64,000 bases of DNA from Beijerinckiaceae bacterium. Its GTDB lineage: Bacteria; Pseudomonadota; Alphaproteobacteria; Rhizobiales; Beijerinckiaceae. Below, piece by piece: positions 38,288 through 46,400 of this stretch. The notes under the pieces are model-generated. The model searched no databases and was not told the DNA's origin. It worked only from the letters and a program-made list of their open reading frames with translations. Where the stretch lies: the NCBI GenBank assembly GCA_004564215.1, contig CP024846.1, positions 1,736,001 through 1,800,000 on the forward strand, given 5' to 3'. The translations under genes and the position numbers were made by a program. How positions within the stretch are numbered: position 1 is the stretch's first letter; every line of letters starts with the position of its first letter.

Positions 38288-39510
38288 ATTACCAGCCCGA
38301 CGACCGTCTATTGCGCGATTATCAAAAGCCGAAGCCGGACGAAAAGCAGCGGCGCCGCCTGGCCCGCGTGATTGCGGTTTTTGCGCTTCTTATCCTTGCC
38401 GCGCTGGTTGGGTATGGAATCTGGAACGAATTCAAGCGCGGCGCGGACGCCAACGCGATTCTGGAAGCCCAAAAGACTGTCATCCCGTCCGTGCGGACCA
38501 TGATAGTGCAGACGGAATCGCAACCCCGCATCCTGGAGCTGCCAGGCAGCATGGCGGCTTTTGATAGCGCGACGCTTCAGGCCCGCGCGACGGGCTATGT
38601 CGGTATCCGCAACGTCGATATTGGCAGCAAGGTCCGCAAGGGCGATGTGCTCGCCGTGATCGCGGCACCTGACCTCGATCAGCAGTTCGCCGAGGCGAAA
38701 GCACAAATCGTGCAGCTTGAGGCCGCGGTCCAATTGGCGCAGGCGAATTCGGATCTGGCCCGCGTCACAAATCAGCGCACCGCGCGCCTCCTGGCCCAAG
38801 GCTGGTCAAGTGCGCAGCAAGGCGACCAGGACCGGCTGACCGCCACCGCCCGCGATGCGGCGGTTTCAGTAGCCAAAGCCAATGTGGTCGCCCAGCAGGC
38901 CGTCGTGAACCGGCTGGCGCAACTGACCGCCTTCGAACAGATCACAGCTCCCTTCAATGGCGTGATCACCGGCCGGTTCATTGATGTCGGCAGCCTCGTG
39001 ACCGCCGACGCGGCAAGCGGAACATCGATGTTCTCCATTGCACGTACCGACGTGTTACGGGTCCAGGTCTTTGTGCCGCAGACGGATTACTTCGGCATCA
39101 AGGACGGCGATCACGCGACGGTCACGGTTCCGGAGCTATTGAACCGGACCTTCGACGGCAAGGTTGCCCGCAACGCGCAGGCGCTTGCGGCGAACACCCG
39201 CACCCTACTGACCGAGGTCGACGTGGACAACAAGGCCGGCGAGCTGACCGCCGGACTTTATTGCATCGTCCATCTTCAAATCCGCCGTTCAAGCCCGGTC
39301 GTTCGCTTGCCCTCGCAGGCGGTGATTTTCAACAAGGAAGGTCTCAGCGCGGCGGTGGTCGTGGATGGCAAGGTACAGCTTCGCAAGATCGATCTGGAAG
39401 CGGACAATGGGGCTGACGTCGAGGTGCGGGCCGGGCTCGTGCCAGGCGACCAAGTCATTCTTAGCCCCCCGGTAAATTTGATCAACGGCGCGAGCGTGAA
39501 AGTCCCTTAG
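38284..39510 (+). CDS. RND efflux periplasmic adaptor (membrane fusion protein)
   Basis: A 408-residue HlyD/AcrA-type adaptor that links the inner-membrane pump to an outer-membrane channel. The N-terminus has a cytoplasmic lead of about 28 residues and a transmembrane anchor (VIAVFALLILAALVGYGIW). Then come the biotinyl-lipoyl part (ARATGYVGIRNVDIGSKVRKGDVLAVIAAPDLD), an alpha-hairpin rich in Ala/Gln (AEAKAQIVQLEAAVQLAQANSDLARV), and the beta barrel (TAPFNGVITGRFIDVGSLV). No outer-membrane factor gene follows, so a TolC-like channel must come from elsewhere. Confidence 0.93.
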   Translation: MNYQPDDRLLRDYQKPKPDEKQRRRLARVIAVFALLILAALVGYGIWNEFKRGADANAILEAQKTVIPSVRTMIVQTESQPRILELPGSMAAFDSATLQARATGYVGIRNVDIGSKVRKGDVLAVIAAPDLDQQFAEAKAQIVQLEAAVQLAQANSDLARVTNQRTARLLAQGWSSAQQGDQDRLTATARDAAVSVAKANVVAQQAVVNRLAQLTAFEQITAPFNGVITGRFIDVGSLVTADAASGTSMFSIARTDVLRVQVFVPQTDYFGIKDGDHATVTVPELLNRTFDGKVARNAQALAANTRTLLTEVDVDNKAGELTAGLYCIVHLQIRRSSPVVRLPSQAVIFNKEGLSAAVVVDGKVQLRKIDLEADNGADVEVRAGLVPGDQVILSPPVNLINGASVKVP

Positions 39511-39516
39511 GGCAGC

Positions 39517-39651
39517 TCAATTTTTCGATGCCGGCGGCGTTTTGGATGTGAAGGTCCAGATCGCATAAGCGACAACGCCGATGATGAGCGTGCTGGCAAT
39601 CTGCAGGACATTTGGATTTTCCAAAATGTAGTTTTTGATGCTTCTGAACAT
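39517..39651 (-). CDS. Small membrane protein (44 residues)
   Basis: A short minus-strand frame with AAGGA 8-12 bases before its ATG. The product begins MFRSIKNYILENPNVLQIAS, then has a hydrophobic span TLIIGVVAYAIWTF and a polar tail ending in SKN. The charged N-terminus, one membrane helix and good ribosome binding site argue that it is real. It ends 6 bases after the RND adaptor stop on the opposite strand. No family is recognised. Confidence 0.6.
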   Translation of the reverse strand: MFRSIKNYILENPNVLQIASTLIIGVVAYAIWTFTSKTPPASKN

Positions 39652-39779
39652 GGGTTGTCCTTGGATCCTTAAAGTCCGCCCTTCGCACCGCGTGAAACAT
39701 ATTGGTACGATCGGCGGATCAAGTCCAATCCCGGTTTTTTCGGAGGCTGACCATGGGTCGGCGACGCAACAGGCGCCAA

Positions 39780-40274
39780 TCAGAATCCGCCGACCTTTTC
39801 AGTGAGCTTTTTGCGGATATCCGATGCTGTTTCGAGCAGGACGTCATTGGTGGCGAGTGCCTGGCTGATCTCTTCGGTCTTCGGGCTGGAGACGGTAAAA
39901 ATGCTGATGTTGTCTTCTGTGATTTGCAGCTCCTTGCTCCTCACGATTTCTCCGACCAGGGCCCGCTGCGAAGCTTGGAGTTCATTGAGGCTGCAGTTCA
40001 CTTTGGTCAAGCAGCCATTGATGGCTTTGACCGCCTTCTCGTGGTGATCGAGGACATCGAAAAGGCCGCACGTCGTTGCGTTGATCTTGTGCTCGAGCTC
40101 TGCCCCGCTCTCTTCCCTCGCGACTCTAAAAATGAAGGGAGCCGCGACGAGGGTCGCGCCGCATAACGCTAACAATGTTTCGGCAGCATGCAGGTCGATA
40201 CGCCCCACCGCAGCGACGACAGCAATGGCAATGAGTACAACGCCCGCCAACGTGGGCAGTGCCTGTTTCCACAT
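39780..40274 (-). CDS. Membrane protein with a coiled-coil tail, unknown function
   Basis: The 164-residue product has two N-terminal hydrophobic spans (ALPTLAGVVLIAIAVVAAVG and TLLALCGATLVAAPFIF) and a charged helical C-terminal two thirds with conserved-looking cysteines (NGCLTKVNCSLNEL). The start at 40274 follows GGGGAGG, a strong site; an in-frame ATG at 40298 is less likely. The C-terminal part would lie in the cytoplasm. It starts 30 bases after the methyltransferase stop on the same strand. I do not recognise the family. Confidence 0.65.
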   Translation of the reverse strand: MWKQALPTLAGVVLIAIAVVAAVGRIDLHAAETLLALCGATLVAAPFIFRVAREESGAELEHKINATTCGLFDVLDHHEKAVKAINGCLTKVNCSLNELQASQRALVGEIVRSKELQITEDNISIFTVSSPKTEEISQALATNDVLLETASDIRKKLTEKVGGF

Positions 40275-40304
40275 ATCCGCCTCCCCGAATAGGCGCATCC
40301 AGCC

Positions 40305-41315
40305 TTATTTGATCGCGATGACCATCGAATCTGGTTCATCGAGATTTTCCACGCTCGTCTGCGAGAACCCCACCTCGCGCATCCAAGCCTGACAGTCGGC
40401 CCCGGTAAAGTCGAAGCCGCCGGCGGTCTCGATAAGCATGTTCAGGCTCATCAGGAGGCCGAAAGCATTTTCGCGCCGATCATCGTCAATCAGCGCTTCA
40501 TAAACAATGAGTGCCCCGCCCTTAGGGAGCGCGGCATAAGCCTTGGCAAGCAGCAGACGCTTCTGCTCCAAATCCCAATCGTGCAGAATATGGCCCATGA
40601 TGAGGACATCGGCGGCCGGCAGCGGGTCTGTGAAGAAATTCCCCGCCAGAAATTTCACGCGGTCGGAAATATTCTGCTTTGCAATGAATTCCGAAAAAAC
40701 CGGTTTGACCTCGGGCAGATCGTAGCCGGCTCCGGTGAGATGCGGATGCGCGCGGGCCAACGTCGCCGCCACCATGCCTTGCGCAGTCCCGACATCGACG
40801 AAGCTCTTATAGTTCTTCCAAGGGAATTTGGCGGCGATTGCCTTGGCCGCACCAACGCTCACGCCACTCATGGCCGTTAGAAAGGAACGCAGCCGCTCAG
40901 GATCGGCATAGAGCGCGGCAAAAAAATCGCTCGTATTTTTGCCCTCGCTCTGATTCTGACCGGTTTTCAAAGCATCGGTCAAATGACCCCAAGAGCCGTA
41001 GAGCCGCGCATTGGCCATTTCCAAAAGGCCGCCGGCGTAGCTTGGCTTTCCCTTGTCGAGGAAAAGGTCGGTCTCCGCAGTGTTGCCGTACCGCCCCTCC
41101 TTCCGATCAAGCAGCTTGAGAGCGACTAGAGTGTCGAGGAAATCGCGGGCGGCGCGATCGTGCAAGCCAAGCCGGCGAGTCAAAGTCGGCAAATCCGCCG
41201 GGCCGTTGGCGAGCTCGGTGAAAACCCCTAGCTCGACGGCGCTCAACAGCGCCTTGGCTGCCCAGAATCCCAATCCGAGTTTGAAAATATTGGCCGGTGT
41301 AACGGCTTCGCTCAC
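40305..41315 (-). CDS. SAM-dependent O-methyltransferase (acetylserotonin-OMT-like)
   Basis: A 336-residue protein of the plant-type O-methyltransferase class. The N-terminal winged-helix dimerisation domain ([44 protein letters not shown], about residues 26-70) is followed by a Rossmann domain with the SAM loop [20 protein letters not shown] (about 168) and [20 protein letters not shown], where the histidine/aspartate pair matches the catalytic region of the family. In bacteria such enzymes modify polyketides, carotenoids or bacteriochlorophyll precursors. The neighbours give no pathway. Confidence 0.87.
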   Translation of the reverse strand: MSEAVTPANIFKLGLGFWAAKALLSAVELGVFTELANGPADLPTLTRRLGLHDRAARDFLDTLVALKLLDRKEGRYGNTAETDLFLDKGKPSYAGGLLEMANARLYGSWGHLTDALKTGQNQSEGKNTSDFFAALYADPERLRSFLTAMSGVSVGAAKAIAAKFPWKNYKSFVDVGTAQGMVAATLARAHPHLTGAGYDLPEVKPVFSEFIAKQNISDRVKFLAGNFFTDPLPAADVLIMGHILHDWDLEQKRLLLAKAYAALPKGGALIVYEALIDDDRRENAFGLLMSLNMLIETAGGFDFTGADCQAWMREVGFSQTSVENLDEPDSMVIAIK

Positions 41316-41537
41316 GACATTCCCCCTGGACGACCACGCCGCTCCGCCGAAATTTGCTGATTTTGGGCATCTGCTTGGTGCAGTCAGCCAAGCGGCAACA
41401 TGTTTGGCAGGTGGTTATTTTACTATGGCAAGAGTGAGGCGACAGCTGAGCTCGTGAGAGGCTTGGGGTGTGGGCTGGCGCAAAGACGGGGGGTAGAGCA
41501 GCTGTGATTTAATGGATCGGTTTCCAGGGACGCGCAG

Positions 41538-42263
41538 CTATCTTTTGGGTGCCGTGGCAATCAGTTTGCGCAGCGTCGCAATGGTCGATTGATCCGCAAT
41601 CCCATCGACGAGAACCGGCCGAAAATGGCGCTGAAAAGCGGTCACGGCCGCCTCGGTCTTGGCGTCGTAAAGGCCGTTGATATCGAGCCCGTATCCATAG
41701 GTCGCGAGCAAGTTTTGCAACGCTTCCACCTCGGGGCCATCGGCATCGCGTTGCAGACGCGGACCCTCTTCGATCGCGCAAGGCGCCACAAAATGGCCAA
41801 TCCCTGCCTTGGCCAATTGCCCCCAAGGAAAATGCTCGCCGGGGTCGATCTTGCGATCCGGCGATACGTCCGAATGGGCCAGCACACGGTGGGGCGCGAT
41901 GCGCCAGCGGGCGATAATATCCTGGCAGAGCGCGATGACGGCCTTGATCTGCGCCGAAGGATAGCTCGGCGACCCGCCGCGATGGCCCGGATTGGCGATT
42001 TCAATCCCGATCGACACATCGTTCATATCGTGCTCGCCGTGCCAAACCCCGCGGCCGGCATGCCAGGCGCGACGGCTCTCTTCCACGAGTTGCGTGAGGC
42101 GTCCATCTTCCCACACGAGATAATGGGACGAGACTTCCGTCACCGGATTGCAAAGCTGCTGCAACGCGGCCTCCGCGGTTGGAAGGCCGGTGTAATGCAG
42201 GAGTATTGAGTCCGGAGTCCTGCCTCCCTTGCGAACACCATGGTTGGGCGAGGGGTGGATCAT
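41538..42263 (-). CDS. N-acetylmuramoyl-L-alanine amidase, AmpD-like
   Basis: This enzyme removes the peptide from anhydromuropeptides during cell-wall recycling. The N-terminal amidase-2 domain carries the zinc ligands in ILLHYTG and VLAHSDVSPDRKIDPGEHFPW (His, His, Asp), plus SSHYLVWEDG and SIGIEIANPGH with the catalytic glutamate. A C-terminal peptidoglycan-binding domain (VEALQNLLATYGYGLDINGLYDAKTEAAVTAFQRHFRP) follows, which is usual in alphaproteobacterial forms. I prefer the ATG at 42263; one at 42311 would overlap the upstream lipoprotein gene. Length is 241 residues. Confidence 0.9.
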   Translation of the reverse strand: MIHPSPNHGVRKGGRTPDSILLHYTGLPTAEAALQQLCNPVTEVSSHYLVWEDGRLTQLVEESRRAWHAGRGVWHGEHDMNDVSIGIEIANPGHRGGSPSYPSAQIKAVIALCQDIIARWRIAPHRVLAHSDVSPDRKIDPGEHFPWGQLAKAGIGHFVAPCAIEEGPRLQRDADGPEVEALQNLLATYGYGLDINGLYDAKTEAAVTAFQRHFRPVLVDGIADQSTIATLRKLIATAPKR

Positions 42264-42286
42264 CACGGGAAGAGTGCTGTCAGGTT

Positions 42287-42625
42287 TCAATAGCCGTAAT
42301 ACGCCGTGCATACCTGATTGCCATAAGCATCATAGCCGATCTGCGCGCAACGCGGCGGTGGTGGCGGCGGACGCCGGTAATAGCCAGGCGGCGGGGGTGG
42401 AGGCGGAGGCGCCGTTGTCGCGCCGACTATAGCACCCGTCGCCGCGCCAAGCGCGCCGCCCGCGAGGGCCGCACCTACGCCACCTCCGGTGGCCGCTCCG
42501 ATCGCAGCCCCGGTCGCGCCACCAAGAGCAGCACCGCTCACGCCGCGCTGTTCCGGGGTGTAGCCGCAGCCTGTGAGAGCGATCGACGAGGTGAGGAGGA
42601 TCGTCAATGGAAGAATCTTCTGCAT
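42287..42625 (-). CDS. Glycine-zipper lipoprotein
   Basis: The 112-residue product starts with a lipoprotein signal (MQKILPLTILLTSSIALTGC, cysteine in the lipobox LTGC). It is followed by a glycine-zipper region (GVSGAALGGATGAAIGAATG and GGVGAALAGGALGAATG), then a proline-rich segment with two PPPPPP runs and an aromatic C-terminus (CTAYYGY). Such proteins sit in the outer membrane and often span or thicken it. It is close upstream of the amidase on the same strand, suggesting cell-envelope co-function. Confidence 0.8.
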   Translation of the reverse strand: MQKILPLTILLTSSIALTGCGYTPEQRGVSGAALGGATGAAIGAATGGGVGAALAGGALGAATGAIVGATTAPPPPPPPPGYYRRPPPPPPRCAQIGYDAYGNQVCTAYYGY

Positions 42626-42800
42626 GCCACATCCTAACATTCGTGCGCGTGCCACGGTCTGTCCAGACACTCCAGTCAATGCTCCGGGTCAAGACGAAAA
42701 ATCGCGTCCCTGTTGTTGATTCAGCCCGGCGCGGCATTTGTAGCACGCAGGCCTTTCCAAATAGACAATTGACGAATCCGAGATAGCGCGCCTAAGTGGG

Positions 42801-43203
42801 ACGCGCCAGTCGGCCGGGTGGCCGCCGCTTACAAAGCGGAGGAAAGTCCGGGCTCCATGGAGACACGGTGCCGGATAACGTCCGGCGGGGGAAACCCTAG
42901 GGAAAGCGCCACAGAAAACAAACCGCCAAGAGGTTCAAACCTCGCGGCAAGGGTGAAATGGTGCGGTAAGAGCGCACCGCGCGCATGGCAACATGAGCGG
43001 CATGGCAAGCCCCACCGGGAGCAAAACCGAATAGGGGCAACACAAGGCGTTTCTCGCCTGAGAAAATCCTTAGATCCGTCTCTGGATCGTTGCCCGGGTT
43101 GGTTGCTCGAGGCGGCCGGCAACGGTCGTCCTAGAGGAATGGCCACCACGCGCGCGATCACTCGCGGGCCATACAAAACCCGGCTTACAGGCCGGCTGGC
43201 GCC
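42801..43203 (+). ncRNA. rnpB: RNase P RNA (type A)
   Basis: The RNA subunit of ribonuclease P, which matures tRNA 5' ends. The conserved core elements are present: GGAGGAAAGTCCGGGCTCC at 42837-42855, GAGCAAAACCGAATAGGGG near 43019-43036, and ACAAAACCCGGCTTACAGGC near 43173-43192. Twelve bases of the 5' P1 strand (CGCCAGTCGGCC) pair with GGCCGGCTGGCG at the 3' end. Ends are placed by P1 pairing and may be off by a few bases. A hairpin with flanking A and T runs lies about 33 bases downstream. Confidence 0.97.
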
Positions 43204-43235
43204 TTAGCGGCATGGCAAGCAAGCCAAGCTTGCGA

Positions 43236-43284
43236 ACAAAAACCAGAGCCTTCCGCTTTCGGGGGATGACTCTGGTTTTGTTGT
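43236..43284 (+). terminator. Hairpin terminator after rnpB
   Basis: ACAAAAACCAGAG (43236-43248) pairs with CTCTGGTTTTGT (43270-43281) around a 21-base loop, with the A run on the left and the T run on the right of the stem, so it could stop transcription from either side. It lies between rnpB and the interspersed repeat. Confidence 0.7.
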
Positions 43285-43312
43285 GATCCTCAACTGACCG
43301 CGCGGGACTAGG

Positions 43313-43411
43313 GCGGGATGAGGAAAAGTGGAACCCGGTTTTCCTCATCCCGCTCTAAATTTTTGGAATCGATCACGCTCATGATTTTGGATTGAATCAA
43401 TCCAAAATCAT
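43313..43411. repeat. Double-hairpin interspersed repeat
   Basis: Two perfect inverted repeats sit in tandem. GCGGGATGAGGAAAA (43313-43327) pairs with TTTTCCTCATCCCGC (43339-43353), and a 31-base palindrome at 43381-43411 has 15-base arms starting ATGATTTTGGATTGA. I recall closely similar elements scattered between genes in many Rhizobiales genomes. They end at the 3' end of the growth-pole gene. Confidence 0.8.
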
Positions 43412-43417
43412 CGTGAT

Positions 43418-46400
43418 CTAGCGCAGCCGGCCAGCCGCATGCGCAAGCATGGTGTAGACCTTGCCCGTCTCCGACAGGAGATAAGTCTTAGTGACGGCTT
43501 CTCCGCCGGTATCGCCGCCGAGTTCTGCCAGCAGCCGTTCGAATTCTTGAATGTAACGGTCGATGGTCGCGTGAAACTCCGGATCGAGGCGATAGCGCCG
43601 GCGAACTTCATCGAAGGTTTGCGCCCCGCGACCGACATAGATCCGCCGTGAGAAGGCATTGGCTTCCCCACGACGATGGCGCTCCCAGGCGTCCGACACC
43701 GCGGCATGATCGATCAGGCGCGCAACATCGAGAGAGAAGGCATCGAGCGGTTGGGCGGCTTGCGTTGCTTTAGCAACCGCCTTCGGAGCGGGAACGGGCT
43801 CCTCGCTGTCGGCGCGGGCAAGGAGATCTGAGATCCAACCATTGCCGCGTTCGGGTGGCTTGGCCCCAGCCGCCGGGGGCCGGGCCGCGGGGCGCGGCTT
43901 TTGCGGCTCGGGCCGCTGTGGCTCTGGCGTACGCGGCGCTTCGGCCACATGGGCAGGCTCCGCTCGGCGGGATGCTGTCTGGGAACCAGCGCGTTCAGAA
44001 GCGAGCGGCGCCGGTTGCGAGACATCCAAGCCGCGCCCCGAGCGGGTTACGATGTCGCTCAATTCTTCGAGTGCCTTGATCTGGTCCGCCACGGCACGCC
44101 GCATCAGCGCGGCCTGTTGCGCGGTCTCCTGCGGCAAGTCGGTGGCGCCCCGGCGCAATGCCTCGCGGGTCGCTTCGAGTTCCTTGTGGATGTCGCGCGA
44201 CATATTCCGGAGTTCCGCCGCCGCGGCTTGGAAGCGCTCGGTGGTTTGGCCGAAAATGCCATCGACTTCGGCATTGACCTGTTCGCAGGCCGCGCGCAAC
44301 GCGGCTGCGGTCTGTTCGCGTTCCTGCGCGATGTTGGCCCGAATATCCGCAAATTGACGATCGACCATGCCACCCGTGGCCTGCGAAGTTTCGCTGAGGA
44401 ATGCGTTGATGTCGCGGGCTTGCGTCGCGGCTTTCTCGAAGGAGTCCTCAAGCCGCCCCGCGAAGGACGTCATCATGCCTTCGAATTCTTCGCGCCGCTC
44501 CGTGATATTGGTGATGAGAGATTCGAGCGAGTCACGGCGGGCGGTCAGCATTTCATCGAGCTCACCCTGCGAACGCGAGAGTTCGCCTGCGGAACCCGCA
44601 AGGCTCTCCCGGTGCAGCACGATCGTTTCGGCAAGACTGCCGGCGTCGTCGATGGTCGCCCGCGTGGCCTGATTGAATTGGTTGATCTCGGCCACGACAT
44701 GATCCAGCACCGAGCGGAAATCGTCCATGCGATCGCTCAGCGAATGTTCCGCAGCCGCGAAATCTGCCCCCGAGGATCCGATCGCCGCTTGCAGCGCGGT
44801 GCTTGTATTGACCAGGCGATCGATCACTTCGCTCATGCCGGTCCGCAATTTTTCATTGGTATCGACAAGCGCGCCGATCGAGGTCGAGGCGCTGTCTTCG
44901 ATCACGCTGCGCAGCTGTTCCGAGGATTGCTCTATCGCCTCGGTGAGTTCGGTTTGCTTTTGCGCAAGATGCTGAGCGATGGCGTTGCCGCGGCCCTCGA
45001 TCGTTTGGGTGACGATCTCGCCGAGGTTGGTCATTTCCTGCGCGATCTCGTTGCCGCGCGAGGAGAGAGTTTCGATCAGTTGGCCGCCGCGTGTTTCGAA
45101 CAGCTCACGAAGATCTCCGGAACGTGCCGCCAGGGCCGCCTGCAAGGCCTGACCCCGCTGGCCGAGCGCACCATCGAGATCGGCAAGCCGGTTCGCTAGC
45201 GTCACGCTGATTTCGTTCACGCGTTCGACGAGGTTTTCGCCGATCTCGCCGGCGCGTCCCGCCAGTGTCCTGTCGAGATCCTCGACAGCCTGTGAAATCG
45301 TGTCCCTGATTTCCTCGGCACGTCCCGAGAGCATTTGCCCGAGGTGGCCGGTTTCTCGGTCGAGCGCGGAGTTGATGTTGCCGGTATGCAGACCGAGCGT
45401 TTCGTCGATCTCCTTGGTCCTGGCGGCCAAGGTGTCCGCAATGGCCCTGCCCCGCGCGTCGAGCTCGCCGGACACCGTGGCCAGCCGGCCGACCACGCGA
45501 TCCTCGAATTCGGACACCCGGCCATCCAGCGTGTCGGCGATCGCCTCCGCCCGGCCCCCGAGCGCGGCATTGACCTCGTCGGCCTTGGCGGTGAACACCT
45601 CGGCAATCTCGGTGGAGCGAGCCGCCAAAGTGACGCTGATTTCCTCGGCCTTTTCGTCGAGCGACCGAATGATCCCGTCGCCGCCTTCGCCCAAGGCCCT
45701 GGCGATTTCGAGGGCTCTGCCCGTCAATGTCTCGCTGAGCATTTTCGCGCGTGAATCGAGGCCTTCGTCGACGCGCGAGATCAGCGTGTTGAGTGTTTGG
45801 CCGATCTCCTCCGCCTTGGCGGCGGTGCGGGATTCGAACGCTTCGATATGCGCTTCCAAGGTCGCAGCCGCTTCCTGCGCGCGCATGCCGAGCTTGTCAT
45901 TGAGCTCGCCACCATGCACGGTCAGCGTGTTCTCAATCGAGCCCAGCCGGTCGGCCAAAGTCGCGGTAAACCGTCCAGCATGATCCACGAGGTTACTTGC
46001 GATGGTCCCGCCCTGCTCGATGACGGTCTCTTCGAACATCAGCAGCCGGCCAGCGAGGGCTTCATTCACCCGGTCGCTATGGGTGGTGATCGCGTTGATG
46101 GCCTCTTGCGCGGTTTGCACGAACCGATCGTTGAGATCGTTAGATTGATAACCAATCGAAGCGATCGCTTGCTGCGCGGTGACTTCGAAATTCTCGCGCA
46201 GAGCGCTGGTGTGATCCGCAAACGCGGTCACCGCGCCGGTTGCCGCCTCCGCGAGCCGCTCGCTCATTTCATCGGAATGGATCGTCAGGGCGCCGAGCGT
46301 CTCGTCGAGCGCGGTGGCAAGGCGTTCATGCAGCGCCTCGGCGTGGCCGGTAAAGACCTCCACCGAACGCTCCGCGGTTTTTTCAAGCCGCTCGCTCATA

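Noticed and set aside
42769..42797. TTGACG followed by a weak -10 upstream of rnpB
   Set aside because: The -10 match is poor and spacing to the RNA start is off; promoter not called.
43901..45199. 432-residue plus-strand frame inside the growth-pole gene
   Set aside because: It mirrors the helical minus-strand protein and has no motif of its own.
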